In this document: positions 8,798-17,850 of the stretch, in pieces | How positions within the stretch are numbered: the stretch's first letter is position 1 | Layout of the letters: the number at the start of each line of letters is the position of its first letter | Origin: Candidatus Avelusimicrobium pullarium | GTDB taxonomy: Bacteria > Elusimicrobiota > Elusimicrobia > Elusimicrobiales > Elusimicrobiaceae | DNA: 64,000 nt | Assembly (NCBI GenBank): GCA_944323745.1 | Contig: CALUTQ010000001.1 | Location: forward strand, 851,656 to 915,655 | Direction: 5' to 3' | Notes under the pieces: model-generated | The model's database searches: none | Told to the model about the DNA's origin: nothing | The model's input: only the letters and a program-made list of their open reading frames with translations | Made by a program: the position numbers and the translations under genes

Positions 8798-10786
8798 ATG
8801 CAATACACCTATGATGATTACCGCAGTTTTTTTTATATTAAGCGTTTGCTTCAAGACCCGTGTTACGGCACTAAAATAGATTATTTTGCTTTATACCGCT
8901 GGGCCAAAAAATATATGCATTCGTTCCGGGATCTGCAAGTGGCGGAAGATAAAGATAAAGACAAAAAAGCAGTGCGGGAAAAAGTGCTGCAGACTTTACG
9001 CAAAAACAGCCAAGTTCCCTCGGGGGTTCAAAAAGGCATTTTAGCCCGCAATCTGTCTTTTGCCCGCCGTTTGTTCAGGCTGAGCAAAGAAGAACAAAAC
9101 TTATTGGAAGCGGGCATTTTGTGGCATAGAAACAAATATTTTTCTTCTTTTGTAAACATCTGTTTGTTTGAGAGCAATTTGTGCGTGGAAAATTTGTCCG
9201 TATTGACGGGCCTTAGCGAAGAAAAAGTTTTGCCTCTTATCGTGCCGCAGGCGCCGCTGCGGCGTTTTGGGTTGCTGACGGCGGAGAGGGGGTTTTCTCC
9301 TTATTACAGAATAAACGATAGAATGCGGGATTTCCTGAACAATCAATACCATACGGAAGCGGAAATGAAAGCCGCTCTTTTGGGGCAACCGCTTTTGGGT
9401 AACTGGCGCGAAGATGATTTTGATTATGTGTCGGAGACCGACTTTGCCGTCAAACTGATGAAAAACGCGGCAAGACACAAAGGCATCAATTTGCTGCTGT
9501 ATGGAACCCCCGGCACCGGCAAAACCAGCTTTGCCCTTATGCTGGCCGCCTGTGCCAAGCGGCGCCTGTATGCGGTGGGGGAAAACAACCCCAAAGAGTA
9601 CTCCGGCACCAACTATCGCCTGCAGCAGCTGCATCAAAAAACCGAGCTTTTGGCGCGCGACAAGGCGGCCTGTTTGCTGCTGGACGAAGCGGAAGACGTT
9701 TTTTCCAGCTATATGACACGTTGCGACAAGGTGGAAATAAACCGTCTGCTGGAAAATAATCCGTGCCCCGTCATTTGGACAACCAACAACATTGCGCGGA
9801 TGGATCCGGCGTTTATCCGCCGTTTTACGTTGGCCGTTCATTTTGAAGAACCGCCCGTTGAGGTGCGGCAGAAAATGTGGCACTTGCAGCTCAAGGCGCA
9901 CCGCCTGCCCCATTCGTCCAAACAGACGTTGGCGCTGGCCAAAGAGTTCAGCGTCCCGCCTGCTATGATAGAAGGCGCCGCCCGCGCGGCCCATATGGCT
10001 AAAGGTAATTTGCAAACCGTGCGGCGGCATATAGACATTATGCAGCAGGCCTTGCAAGGGGGGGCGTCCTGCCGGAAACAGGAAGAAAACGAAGCGAAAT
10101 TTAATGTTTCGCTTATCAATGCCAGTTTGGACCTGTCCTATTTAACCGAACGGCTGAAAAAATCGGGAAATTTAAATTTTTCCCTTTGTTTGTACGGGGC
10201 CTCGGGGACGGGTAAATCGGCCTATGCGCGTTTTTTGGCGCAGGAGCTGGGGCTGAAGGTGCGGCAGGAAAGGGCCTCCAGCCTTATCAGCGCCTATGTA
10301 GGGGAGACGGAGCACAACATAGCCGCCGCCTTTGCCCGTGCCAAAGAAGAAAAACGGATGCTTATTTTTGACGAGGCAGACACTTTTTTGCAGGACCGAG
10401 CTTCCGCCCGCCATTCGTGGGAAATTTCCGGCGTGAACGAAATGCTGACTTGGATGGAGCAACATCCCTATCCGTTTGTATGTACCACCAACCTGTTAGA
10501 CCGGCTGGATCCGGCCTGTCTGCGGCGCTTCAGCTTTAAAGTAAAATACGGCTTTTTGACGGCGCAGCAAGTGCAGCAGGCGTTTTATTATTTTTTTAAA
10601 CGCTCCGTTACCCCGCAGGAAGCGTCTGCCTTGCTTTGTTTAACCCCCGGCGATTTTGCCGTAGTAAAAAATAAGGCCGCCATATTGGGCCTCAAACAAG
10701 ACAAGGCGGCCCTGCTGCAGCTGCTGGAAGAAGAACAAACCGTCAAGCGCCAGCGGATGGAGCCGAAAGTAGGTTTTTGTAAATAG
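8798..10786 (+). CDS. Twin AAA+ ATPase
   Basis: 662 residues with two AAA+ modules in tandem. Module 1 has Walker A 'GTPGTGKT' at about 236-243 and Walker B 'LLLDEAED' at about 292-299. Module 2 has Walker A 'GASGTGKS' at about 467-474 and Walker B 'LIFDEAD' at about 522-528. Each module has a 'DPAxxRRF' motif near its end, typical of the sensor/arginine region of SpoVK/proteasomal-ATPase-like AAA proteins. The N-terminal 200 residues are helical and unassigned. AGGAGG precedes the ATG. It heads an operon with the small membrane protein and the 199-residue protein downstream. It is probably a remodelling or unfolding ATPase; the substrate is unknown. Confidence 0.85.
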   Translation: MQYTYDDYRSFFYIKRLLQDPCYGTKIDYFALYRWAKKYMHSFRDLQVAEDKDKDKKAVREKVLQTLRKNSQVPSGVQKGILARNLSFARRLFRLSKEEQNLLEAGILWHRNKYFSSFVNICLFESNLCVENLSVLTGLSEEKVLPLIVPQAPLRRFGLLTAERGFSPYYRINDRMRDFLNNQYHTEAEMKAALLGQPLLGNWREDDFDYVSETDFAVKLMKNAARHKGINLLLYGTPGTGKTSFALMLAACAKRRLYAVGENNPKEYSGTNYRLQQLHQKTELLARDKAACLLLDEAEDVFSSYMTRCDKVEINRLLENNPCPVIWTTNNIARMDPAFIRRFTLAVHFEEPPVEVRQKMWHLQLKAHRLPHSSKQTLALAKEFSVPPAMIEGAARAAHMAKGNLQTVRRHIDIMQQALQGGASCRKQEENEAKFNVSLINASLDLSYLTERLKKSGNLNFSLCLYGASGTGKSAYARFLAQELGLKVRQERASSLISAYVGETEHNIAAAFARAKEEKRMLIFDEADTFLQDRASARHSWEISGVNEMLTWMEQHPYPFVCTTNLLDRLDPACLRRFSFKVKYGFLTAQQVQQAFYYFFKRSVTPQEASALLCLTPGDFAVVKNKAAILGLKQDKAALLQLLEEEQTVKRQRMEPKVGFCK

Positions 10787-10795
10787 GAGGAATAG

Positions 10796-10984
10796 ATGGA
10801 ATATATAATTGCGTTAGCTGTTTTTGTAGGTGTTTGGACGGGCGTGTACGTTTGTGCCCGCGCAAAATGGCAAAGATGGGTTTTTTGGTTTGGCTTTGTC
10901 AATTTGGCTTTGCTTGTTTACGGGCAGTTTATTTTGCACCCGTTCCGTTTGGTGCGCATCGCGTCCGATTTGCACCTCCTATAA
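10796..10984 (+). CDS. Small membrane protein
   Basis: 62 residues with AGGAGG 5 bases before the ATG and starting 9 bases after the ATPase stop. Two hydrophobic helices (about 3-20 and 28-48) are joined by a short basic loop. There is no lipobox. It is probably an inner-membrane partner of the ATPase operon; function unknown. The strong ribosome-binding site is the main evidence that it is real. Confidence 0.65.
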   Translation: MEYIIALAVFVGVWTGVYVCARAKWQRWVFWFGFVNLALLVYGQFILHPFRLVRIASDLHLL

Positions 10985-10991
10985 GGCGTAT

Positions 10992-11591
10992 ATGACAGAG
11001 GAAGAAGAAATAGCCTCCATTGCCCGTCAATTTGACGGCCAAATAATAGACCCTTCTAAAGAAGAAGCGGAAAAAGAAGACATTTTTTCGCGCCGTCTTA
11101 CCGAAGGGGAACGCAAACTGCTGCAGCAGTTTAGCTGTTTGCGTCATTTTTGCCGCATAGACCGGTTGGTCTGCCGTTGGGGGCTGACGGAAGAATTCTT
11201 TTATCGGGCTCAAGAAGCCTTGCGCGAGCTGGCCACTTTTTTGCCGTTGGACGAGCGGCAAATCGTGCTTTTTGTGGTTTTATATATGAATTGCGAAGAC
11301 ACCGGCTCGGACATCGGGCCGGATGTCATCAGCCGGTCTTTGCATATGCCTTCATCCTCTTGGCTGGAGCAAATAAACTGGCGGGAAATGCAGGAAATGG
11401 GCTTGCTGCAGGCCGACTTTTCGGCCAAAGCGCCGGTGTTTCGCCTGCCGGAGCGGGTAATAGATGCGGTGGCTATGGTGGATATGACGTTTTACTTAAA
11501 ACTTTTTAAAGACCCCTGCGCCAAAGCCACCCGTGAGGACAAAACCGCTTTGTTTATGCTTATTTCTTTGGAAAGGATAAAGAAAAAATGA
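10992..11591 (+). CDS. Hypothetical helical protein of the AAA+ operon
   Basis: 199 residues from the ATG at 10992 (AAGG six bases upstream). A longer reading from 10830 would overlap the small membrane protein and lacks a ribosome site. It is mostly alpha-helical and acidic at the N-terminus, with no signal peptide, no membrane segment and no recognised motif. A stretch around 100-150 ('LFVVLYMNCED..SDIGPDVISRSL') resembles the helical N-terminal part of the twin-AAA+ protein in style, which may indicate an adaptor; this is a guess. Its stop overlaps the next start (ATGA). Confidence 0.6.
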   Translation: MTEEEEIASIARQFDGQIIDPSKEEAEKEDIFSRRLTEGERKLLQQFSCLRHFCRIDRLVCRWGLTEEFFYRAQEALRELATFLPLDERQIVLFVVLYMNCEDTGSDIGPDVISRSLHMPSSSWLEQINWREMQEMGLLQADFSAKAPVFRLPERVIDAVAMVDMTFYLKLFKDPCAKATREDKTALFMLISLERIKKK

Positions 11592-12442
11592 AAGATCAAA
11601 TTGTTTGTGTGGCAAAACCCACACCCGAAGTGCTGAAAATTTATCCGGCTTACGAAGCCTTTTTCCCTCGTTTATACAAGGCGTTGGCGGCGTATCATAT
11701 GGTGTGCGTGTTGGAATTGCCCGACATTTGGGTGCGGGACTTTTTGCCCGTGCAAAACAGCCGAACGGGGGAACTTTACCGAATGATTTTTCGGCCGCGC
11801 TACGCCAATTACACCCCCACGTTTACGGCACAAATCAACGCTGCGGTCCAACGCTTGTTTCCGGTGAGGGACTGTTCGGTGCAGCTGGACGGCGGAAACA
11901 TCGTGCGCGGGCCGGACGGAACGGTATTTTGCTTTTTGGGGCGGCGCATTTTCCGTCAATCGGCACCCGACGAGCGGGAAATTGTGGAAGACGAGCTTTT
12001 TGCCGCTTTGGGGGCTGAGCACATCGTGTGGCTGCCTAGAGAAGCGGGGGATAAAATCGGCCATATAGACGGGTTTATGCAGTTTATGGGCGATACGCTG
12101 TTTGTAAGCGACGAGCGCTTTGACCCGTATTTGCAGCGGCTTTTGTGGCGCCGGCTGGAAAAAGTGCGGCAGGTGTATTGGAACGTTAAAGTCCGTTTCC
12201 TGCCCTGTGTGCCGGACGAAACGGATCCGAGCGGGTTAAGTGCGCGGGGGGTGTATGTCAATTTTTTGGCCACGTCGCGCGCGGTTTTTGTGCCGCAATA
12301 CAATTTGCCGCAGGATAAAGAAGTTCTTGCTATAATAAAAACAGCCACCGATAAACCAGTGGTGGGGATAGACTGTACGGAAATATCCCGCTATGGCGGG
12401 GCGGTGCATTGTTTGACTAAAGAGTATGAGGGAAACTTATGA
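11588..12442 (+). CDS. Peptidylarginine/agmatine deiminase-family protein
   Basis: 284 residues. The fold and active site of the guanidino-modifying (PAD_porph/agmatine deiminase) family are visible: 'WVRDF' with Asp51, 'GGNIVRGPDG', 'GHIDGFM' with His159, and 'GGAVHC' with catalytic Cys275. Such enzymes hydrolyse a guanidinium group to a ureido group and release ammonia or an amine. It is shorter than the usual agmatine deiminase (about 340-370), mainly at the N-terminus, so the substrate cannot be named. It is translationally coupled to the gene before (ATGA) and overlaps the next start. Confidence 0.8.
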   Translation: MKDQIVCVAKPTPEVLKIYPAYEAFFPRLYKALAAYHMVCVLELPDIWVRDFLPVQNSRTGELYRMIFRPRYANYTPTFTAQINAAVQRLFPVRDCSVQLDGGNIVRGPDGTVFCFLGRRIFRQSAPDEREIVEDELFAALGAEHIVWLPREAGDKIGHIDGFMQFMGDTLFVSDERFDPYLQRLLWRRLEKVRQVYWNVKVRFLPCVPDETDPSGLSARGVYVNFLATSRAVFVPQYNLPQDKEVLAIIKTATDKPVVGIDCTEISRYGGAVHCLTKEYEGNL

Positions 12443-13032
12443 CACTTAATCAGCATTTTAACCATTTGTTGAAGGACTCCAAAAATATGTGCGCCGTTTT
12501 TAAAGAAATGGCTGATTTACTGTTTGCCACATATTGTTTTGAAGCGGGGGACAAGAAATATTTCTTTACGGAAATAGAATTTTATTATCACAGCAAAGAT
12601 CACCCGGACCCTTTTTGCAAACGAACCCCGCAAAACTCCTCAAAGCTCTTCTGTCCGGAAGTGCCAAGCGACAATCTGTTTTTCCACTATTCCGGCATAG
12701 ATATCAGCTTTGATAATGACGAAAAGGATAAAACAAAACACCAATATGGCGGCATTTTGGTTCGTGCCATAGAAAGTGCAGACGGGAAGGAAGCCGTCAA
12801 CGGTCCGTTAAAAGTAATGACTCTCTTGCTCAATGCGGCCAGGCAAAAGGAAGGCGTGCGCTTGGTCCTTAAAGAAGAAGCCCGACAGTATGTGCCCAAG
12901 CCGTCGCTTTGCCGGGGCCGCTTCGGTTTGACCGCAAATGACGGAGCCAAACGGGACTATGTGGACAGACCCTATCGCTATTATTTGCCGGGCACAAAAG
13001 GCGTAAAAGCGGAAAAATTAACTAAAAAATAA
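12439..13032 (+). CDS. Conserved-looking hypothetical protein
   Basis: 197 residues, cytosolic. The block 'FFTEIEFYYHSKDHPDPF ... FFHYSGIDISF ... YGGILVRAIE ... GPLKVMTLLL' looks like a conserved enzyme core with acidic and histidine residues. It loosely recalls the layout of 3-methyladenine-glycosylase-like proteins, but I cannot assign it. Its start overlaps the deiminase stop and the DUF2779 gene follows after 5 bases, so it belongs to the same operon. Confidence 0.55.
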   Translation: MTLNQHFNHLLKDSKNMCAVFKEMADLLFATYCFEAGDKKYFFTEIEFYYHSKDHPDPFCKRTPQNSSKLFCPEVPSDNLFFHYSGIDISFDNDEKDKTKHQYGGILVRAIESADGKEAVNGPLKVMTLLLNAARQKEGVRLVLKEEARQYVPKPSLCRGRFGLTANDGAKRDYVDRPYRYYLPGTKGVKAEKLTKK

Positions 13033-13037
13033 AGCCT

Positions 13038-14501
13038 ATGTTATCCAAATCGCAATATACCAAATATAAAGGCTGCCCTAAGCATTTGTGGCTCTACCGC
13101 AATAAAAAAGAGGTGTTAACCCCGCCGGACGAAGCCACCCAAAAAAAGCTGGACCGCGGCTATGACATCGGCCTTTTGGCCCAAAAGCAATTCCCGGGCG
13201 GGGTGGCCGTGCAGAACGGCTGGAAGAACCCCTCTGCCGCCGTGGCCCAAACGCGCGAGCTGATGGCCCGCGGCGTTCCCGCCATTTACGAGGCGGCCTT
13301 TTTGTATAACGATATTTTTGTGCTGGTGGACATTTTGGAAAAAACCCCCACGGGCTGGAATATCGTAGAAGTAAAAAGCAGCGGCAAAAACTTAAAACCC
13401 ATTTATGTGGACGATGTTGCTATACAAAACTATGTGGTTTCCAACTGCGGGGTGGAGGTGGAGCATTGTTATTTAATGCACATCAATACCGATTATTTTC
13501 AGGACACCGACCAGACGGACTGGAATAAATTTTTCCTCTTAACGCTTATGGACCCCGAACTGACCCCGCCCGAAGAAATAGCGCAGGACATTGAAAACAT
13601 TAAAGCCCTGCTTGCCGGGCCGGAGCCGGAAGCGCTGCTTGACAAAAGCGGCTGCAGCGGCTGCGAAGCTTACGCCTATTGCTGGCGCAATGTGCCAAAA
13701 GATTCCGTTTTTGAAGTGTTTCGCAGCCAGGCCGCGCGCGATTATATGGCCTTGGGCATTTTGCGCGTGCAGGATGTGCCACCCGACAGCTGCAATACGG
13801 CCAAGCTTAACCACTGGGTGGAGGTGTACCGCACCCAGCAGCCCTTTATAGACCGCACGGCGGTGGCCCAATGGCTAAACCGGCTGGAATATCCGCTGTA
13901 TTATTTTGATTTTGAAACCTGTCAGCCCGTTGTGCCGCTTTGGCGCTACAGCCGGCCCTATCAGCAAATACCGTTTCAGTTTTCTCTGCACGTGCAGCGC
14001 AAACCCAACGGCCCTTTTGAGCATTATGAATATTTGTTTGAAGGTAAGCAGGACCCGCGCTACGGCTGTGCGGAGGCGATGCTTAAATATATCGGCGATA
14101 AGGGTACTTTAATTGCCCATCACGCCGCTTTTGAAAAGGGCCGCATCGGCGAAATGGCGCACGATTTGCCCCTGCCGCAGGAACAAAAGGACGCGCTTTT
14201 GCGTATGAGCGAGCGGTTTATGGATACGGAAACCCCGTTCAAGCAAGATTATCTGCACCCGCATATGCACGGCAGTTCTTCCATTAAAAAAGTGCTCCCT
14301 TCTTTAGTGCCGGAAATGACGTATGAAGGAATGCCCGTGGCCAACGGAGGGGACGCGATGAATGCTTTTGACGTGCTGTATTTCGGCCATTTAAGCGCGG
14401 CGGAGCAGGCGCAGCTGCGCAAAGACCTGCTGGCTTATTGCAAACAGGATACGTGGGCTATGGTTAAACTGGTGGACGCCTTGCGCGACAGCGTGCAATA
14501 A
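13038..14501 (+). CDS. DUF2779 protein with RecB-like nuclease domain
   Basis: 487 residues. The N-terminal part has a PD-(D/E)xK-type nuclease signature: Asp98 in 'VLVDILE' and Glu111-Val-Lys113 in 'IVEVKSSG'. Cysteines at the start ('YKGCPKHLWLY') and in 'CSGCEAYAYC' (about 204-213) suggest the Fe-S clamp seen in Cas4/AddB-like nucleases. The C-terminal half is the DUF2779 region with a DnaQ/RNase-H-like first motif 'YYFDFET' at about 289-295 and a late 'YCKQDTWAM' motif. Both active sites look intact, so DNA or RNA cleavage is likely. It is the last gene of the AAA+ operon. Confidence 0.75.
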   Translation: MLSKSQYTKYKGCPKHLWLYRNKKEVLTPPDEATQKKLDRGYDIGLLAQKQFPGGVAVQNGWKNPSAAVAQTRELMARGVPAIYEAAFLYNDIFVLVDILEKTPTGWNIVEVKSSGKNLKPIYVDDVAIQNYVVSNCGVEVEHCYLMHINTDYFQDTDQTDWNKFFLLTLMDPELTPPEEIAQDIENIKALLAGPEPEALLDKSGCSGCEAYAYCWRNVPKDSVFEVFRSQAARDYMALGILRVQDVPPDSCNTAKLNHWVEVYRTQQPFIDRTAVAQWLNRLEYPLYYFDFETCQPVVPLWRYSRPYQQIPFQFSLHVQRKPNGPFEHYEYLFEGKQDPRYGCAEAMLKYIGDKGTLIAHHAAFEKGRIGEMAHDLPLPQEQKDALLRMSERFMDTETPFKQDYLHPHMHGSSSIKKVLPSLVPEMTYEGMPVANGGDAMNAFDVLYFGHLSAAEQAQLRKDLLAYCKQDTWAMVKLVDALRDSVQ

Positions 14502-14604
14502 AAGTTTTCGGGCGTTTTACGCGCAGCATACCCTGCGTTTTGCATCAAGGAAAAACGCCTGTGCAACGGCTGCTTGTTTTCGTTCGTTTGCGGCTTTGTT
14601 CAAA

Positions 14605-14636
14605 CGGCCTCGTTTGCCAAAAGGCAGACGGGGCCG
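14605..14636. terminator. Hairpin between convergent genes
   Basis: A 14-base-pair stem with three G-T pairs and an AAAA loop lies between the DUF2779 gene and the convergent minus-strand gene. No clear T run follows on either strand, so termination is uncertain. Confidence 0.45.
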
Positions 14637-14650
14637 CTTGTATAGAGGCC

Positions 14651-15559
14651 TTATTCTGTATAATCTTCCGAGGTTGGCACAGCGCCGGTCATATAGTGTG
14701 TCGTTCCAAACAGCCACAAAATACCTTCTATAAAGTCGCCTTCTTTGGGCTTATAGCCGTTTAAGTCGCTTTTTTTGGCGTATAAATTGACTTTTAACGA
14801 ATTGTCGGAGACCAAGTCAATTAACAATACGTTCAATTTCACGATATCCGTCTGCGCAAACGGTTCCATAGGGAACACGTGCAAAATTTTGCCCCGGTAA
14901 TAATAAAACGAAGTATTCTCCGTAGGCAGCAGGCTGGTCAGCCTGCGGGTGGACATTTCTACATAAGGAAAGTCTTTTTTGGTTGCGTTCGGGTTTTCCT
15001 GCAGAAATTGCGTCAGGGCCAGTTCATAAGTCGGGCCTTCGGAAATTTTGTAAGTGTATTCTTGGGCCGGCTGCAGATCAAACGCCAAAGCGCTTAAATA
15101 TACGGTAGTAGCAATGCGCGGGGTATAGGCGTCTTTTTCACGGTCAAATAAAGGGGCCAAAAAATCAATGGACGGCCCATCTTCTATGTCGGCGTTTACG
15201 TAGCCTTCCACTCCGTCTTCCCAGGCATAGGTTTCTTGAATTGTCACGGTGTTAGGGTAACCCAACATAAACAAACAAAAAGAAGACACACTCCGCGTGT
15301 CTTGGGCCGGGGATAACTTTGTGCTCAGCAAAAAACGCATATCCACGGGCCAGCGCGGATATACCTGAAAAATCTTATCGCTGGCGGCCAGCTCGGCTTT
15401 TTTGCCGGCAAGAAGCCAGCCGCGTCGGGCAATTTGCTCTATCAAAACGGGCAGCTGATCTTCGGATATGTTGAGCCAGTCCCAAAGCTCGCCCAAGCCT
15501 TCGGTCATATTTCCTTCAAAGTTGGAAGATTTTTTACGCGTTTTCTTTTTTGTGCTCAT
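14651..15559 (-). CDS. Hypothetical protein, 302 residues
   Basis: The protein starts with a basic tail ('MSTKKKTRKKSSN') and has no signal peptide or membrane helix. The last 60 residues ('NVLLIDLVSDNSL ... GDFIEGILWLFG') look like a beta-barrel of OB type. I do not recognise a family. A TATAAT lies 9 bases before the ATG, so the transcript would have at most a 2-3 base leader, close to the leaderless layout seen elsewhere in this window. It stands alone between two plus-strand groups. Confidence 0.55.
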   Translation of the reverse strand: MSTKKKTRKKSSNFEGNMTEGLGELWDWLNISEDQLPVLIEQIARRGWLLAGKKAELAASDKIFQVYPRWPVDMRFLLSTKLSPAQDTRSVSSFCLFMLGYPNTVTIQETYAWEDGVEGYVNADIEDGPSIDFLAPLFDREKDAYTPRIATTVYLSALAFDLQPAQEYTYKISEGPTYELALTQFLQENPNATKKDFPYVEMSTRRLTSLLPTENTSFYYYRGKILHVFPMEPFAQTDIVKLNVLLIDLVSDNSLKVNLYAKKSDLNGYKPKEGDFIEGILWLFGTTHYMTGAVPTSEDYTE

Positions 15560-15710
15560 ATGCTACATATTATAACTTTAAAATTTATTTTTATACGGCT
15601 TTTTTGCGCCCAAAGGCGCCGCGTAAAAACAATTGCCCACGGCCGTGGCGGCTGTGTAAAGACGGTACAGTTTTCCGCCAAATATCCTTTGTTTTTGGCC
15701 CGTCAATACG

Positions 15711-15738
15711 TTGTCGCGGGGGCTTGCTATGCTATAAA
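15711..15738 (+). promoter_or_regulatory. Promoter of the zinc-ribbon gene
   Basis: TTGTCG, 16 bases, TATAAA; the alternative extended element TGC-TATGCT overlaps the spacer. It lies 34 bases before the start codon of the downstream gene. Confidence 0.5.
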
Positions 15739-15771
15739 AGCAGTACCAATTTACTTGATAGGAGATATAGT

Positions 15772-15882
15772 ATGCCGGAACAGAAATATGAATGCAACCG
15801 TTGTCATCAGGTGTTTGTGTTTGCGTATCCTCCCGCAGGAATAAAATGCCCCTCCTGCGGCGGGATATTAATAAGAAAATAA
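15772..15882 (+). CDS. Mini zinc-ribbon protein
   Basis: 36 residues with two CxxC pairs (Cys8/Cys11 and Cys27/Cys30), the layout of FmdB-like or DNA-directed RNA polymerase P-like zinc ribbons. AGGAG lies 7 bases before the ATG and a promoter is visible upstream, which supports a real gene despite its size. Function is unknown. Confidence 0.7.
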   Translation: MPEQKYECNRCHQVFVFAYPPAGIKCPSCGGILIRK

Positions 15883-15891
15883 ACCTCCTCA

Positions 15892-15914
15892 CCCGGCCGG
15901 CAAGTCCGGCCGGG
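15892..15914. terminator. GC-rich hairpin
   Basis: Perfect 9-base-pair stem CCCGGCCGG / CCGGCCGGG with a 5-base loop followed by GTTT, between the zinc-ribbon gene and the next gene. Probably an attenuating terminator. Confidence 0.6.
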
Positions 15915-15941
15915 GTTTATGTAAAAAATAAGGAAATTTTT

Positions 15942-16556
15942 ATGCAATATTGCGGCACTTCTAAAGAGCAACGGATGGAAACAGCCCTGCTTATTCTTAA
16001 ACAACCGACGCTTGATTTTTCGTTTATTTCTTTTTATTTCGGCTCCAGCGTATTGGCTGCTTTGCTGTTTAGCTGGCTGGAGGTAAACGGCCTGGCCGAA
16101 AAAGAGCCCGGCGGCCCTTGGACGTTTTATGTGTATAAAATACGTCAATATCTCAAGCAGGAAGCTTCCGAAGAAGAAATAAAACAATATCAGCAAAAAG
16201 TAAACAAGGCTTGGCAACAGCGCAATTTGGGGGCTTATTTTACCGGCCCCAAAAATGCGGCCAACGGCGGCGCGGATATGCCGCTTCACTGGCTGGCTTT
16301 TTGGACCAGTTTTTTTATCGGCCTTTATTTATGTTTTATATGGGCCGTTGATCTTTTGCATCCGCAAGGGCTGTTTTTGGCGTTTTGTGCGGGCGTGCTG
16401 GCTTTGTTTATTACGTTGCTTGTCGTCTTTACCAAATATGACGGAGACACCCTGCTTTTGTATATGGGTTATTGCCTGTTATGGTGTATGCTTACGGTGC
16501 CTGTTTTGTGTATGGGGTGTTTTTTGATTTTTTCCAATCTGCAAATGAGGCCTTGA
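15942..16556 (+). CDS. Hypothetical four-helix membrane protein
   Basis: 204 residues from the ATG at 15942 (TAAGGA upstream). A first hydrophobic helix near residues 30-50 is followed by a charged cytosolic or periplasmic segment, then three helices at about 110-200. No family recognised. The gene ends 9 bases before the TPR regulator and shares its orientation, so the two are probably co-transcribed. Confidence 0.6.
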   Translation: MQYCGTSKEQRMETALLILKQPTLDFSFISFYFGSSVLAALLFSWLEVNGLAEKEPGGPWTFYVYKIRQYLKQEASEEEIKQYQQKVNKAWQQRNLGAYFTGPKNAANGGADMPLHWLAFWTSFFIGLYLCFIWAVDLLHPQGLFLAFCAGVLALFITLLVVFTKYDGDTLLLYMGYCLLWCMLTVPVLCMGCFLIFSNLQMRP

Positions 16557-16565
16557 CGAGGAAAT

Positions 16566-17657
16566 ATGAGCAAAAAAACCGACTATGCAAAAATTTTCGG
16601 CCAATTAAAAAAGGCTGGCAAAAAGCCTTCCCCCGCGCATATGGCGGAAAAGGATAAACGGCTGGTGCGTCTGGTACGCCTGATGCTGCAGCTGGACAAA
16701 GGCATTTTGAATTTGGACCACGCCGCGCGCGATTGCGGCGTTTCCAAACGCACCATCCAGCGCGATTTAAACGTGTTGGAAGCGGCCGGCATTCCCCTTT
16801 ATAAACCCAATGAAGGGAACGCCAATTACCGTTTGGAAAAAGACTTTCGTTTCTTTCACTATCACGTGGAAGAACAAAGCGCCGAAGCTTTTTTGCAGCT
16901 GCAGGAGGCACTGTCTGTTTTGGTGGACGAGCCGCAAAAACTGGTCAGCCCGTTGCAGCAGGCCTGTTTGCGTTTTGCCAAAGACGAGCGGACCAAAAAG
17001 ACAGAACAGGCGGAAACTGCTCCGTCGGCGGAGCCTGCGGACGCCCCCTGCACGCGGGAGCAGTTTTTGGCTTTGGCGCTGGAGGGGGAAACAACGCGGG
17101 AGCAGCATTTTACTTCTTGGCTTAAAGTGCAAATGTTTGATGAACTGATTACCGGCGATTATGCCTTTGCCCATAACCGTATGCAGCTGGAGGAATGGTA
17201 TCGCACAATGGCGCATATATACCGCTTGCTGGGTAACTATGCCGAAGCGCTGGCCTATTTAAACAAAGGGCTGCAATATAACCGGGGGGATGCCTGGTGT
17301 TACGGCGAAATGGCTTTTATTTATTATGAGCAAAAAAAACTGTCGCCAGCTTTGCGCATCTTAAAAAAAGGCATTCAGGCCGCCAAAGACAATGAAGCCC
17401 TGCGCTTTTATCTGGCCTTTATGCTGGCGGAAAATAAACAGTATGAAGAAGCCATTGCCGCTTTCCAGCAGGTGTGCCCGTACGAGGACGCCTTTTGGGC
17501 TTTTGCGGCCCAAATGCATTTTAAGGCGGGGGCATTTAAACTGGCGCTGGAAGAAATTCAACGCGCCGAGGCGCTTTCCGCGCACAAAGGTCTGTACACG
17601 TTGTACAAAAAGAAAATACGGGCAGCCAATCAACCCCCTCAAGAGGCTTCCCGTTAA
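16566..17657 (+). CDS. HTH regulator with TPR repeats
   Basis: 363 residues. About 35-85 form a DeoR/HTH_11-type winged helix ('AARDCGVSKRTIQRDLNVL'), nearly the same recognition-helix layout as in the WYL regulator at 7731. Instead of a WYL domain the C-terminal half (about 210-350) carries tandem TPR-like helical pairs ('AHIYRLLGNYAEALAYLNKGL'). A low-complexity linker rich in Ala, Pro and Glu lies near 140-160. It is probably a DNA-binding regulator whose TPR part senses a protein partner or peptide. Confidence 0.7.
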   Translation: MSKKTDYAKIFGQLKKAGKKPSPAHMAEKDKRLVRLVRLMLQLDKGILNLDHAARDCGVSKRTIQRDLNVLEAAGIPLYKPNEGNANYRLEKDFRFFHYHVEEQSAEAFLQLQEALSVLVDEPQKLVSPLQQACLRFAKDERTKKTEQAETAPSAEPADAPCTREQFLALALEGETTREQHFTSWLKVQMFDELITGDYAFAHNRMQLEEWYRTMAHIYRLLGNYAEALAYLNKGLQYNRGDAWCYGEMAFIYYEQKKLSPALRILKKGIQAAKDNEALRFYLAFMLAENKQYEEAIAAFQQVCPYEDAFWAFAAQMHFKAGAFKLALEEIQRAEALSAHKGLYTLYKKKIRAANQPPQEASR

Positions 17658-17680
17658 AAAGGCCCTTCGGGGCCTTTTTT
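17656..17680. terminator. Terminator
   Basis: AAAAAGGCCC-TTCG-GGGCCTTTTTT directly after the regulator stop codon: a stable UUCG tetraloop hairpin with a T run. Confidence 0.9.
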
Positions 17681-17850
17681 GTGCCTACAAACCGGTTAGG
17701 CCCGCAGGCAGACGTAAGTCTGGCAAGGTGTTTTATCTTTTTATACGGCCTCTATTTTCTGGCGGAAACGTTTTGAAAAACAATTTGTTTTTCTGTAATT
17801 ATTTTAGTTATGATAAATAATATACTTTTCCGCTTGACTTTGGAGGAATT

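Noticed and set aside
9101..10057. 318-codon minus-strand ORF opposite the twin AAA+ ATPase
   Set aside because: The plus strand encodes intact Walker motifs; the antisense reading has no recognisable domain and no ribosome site.
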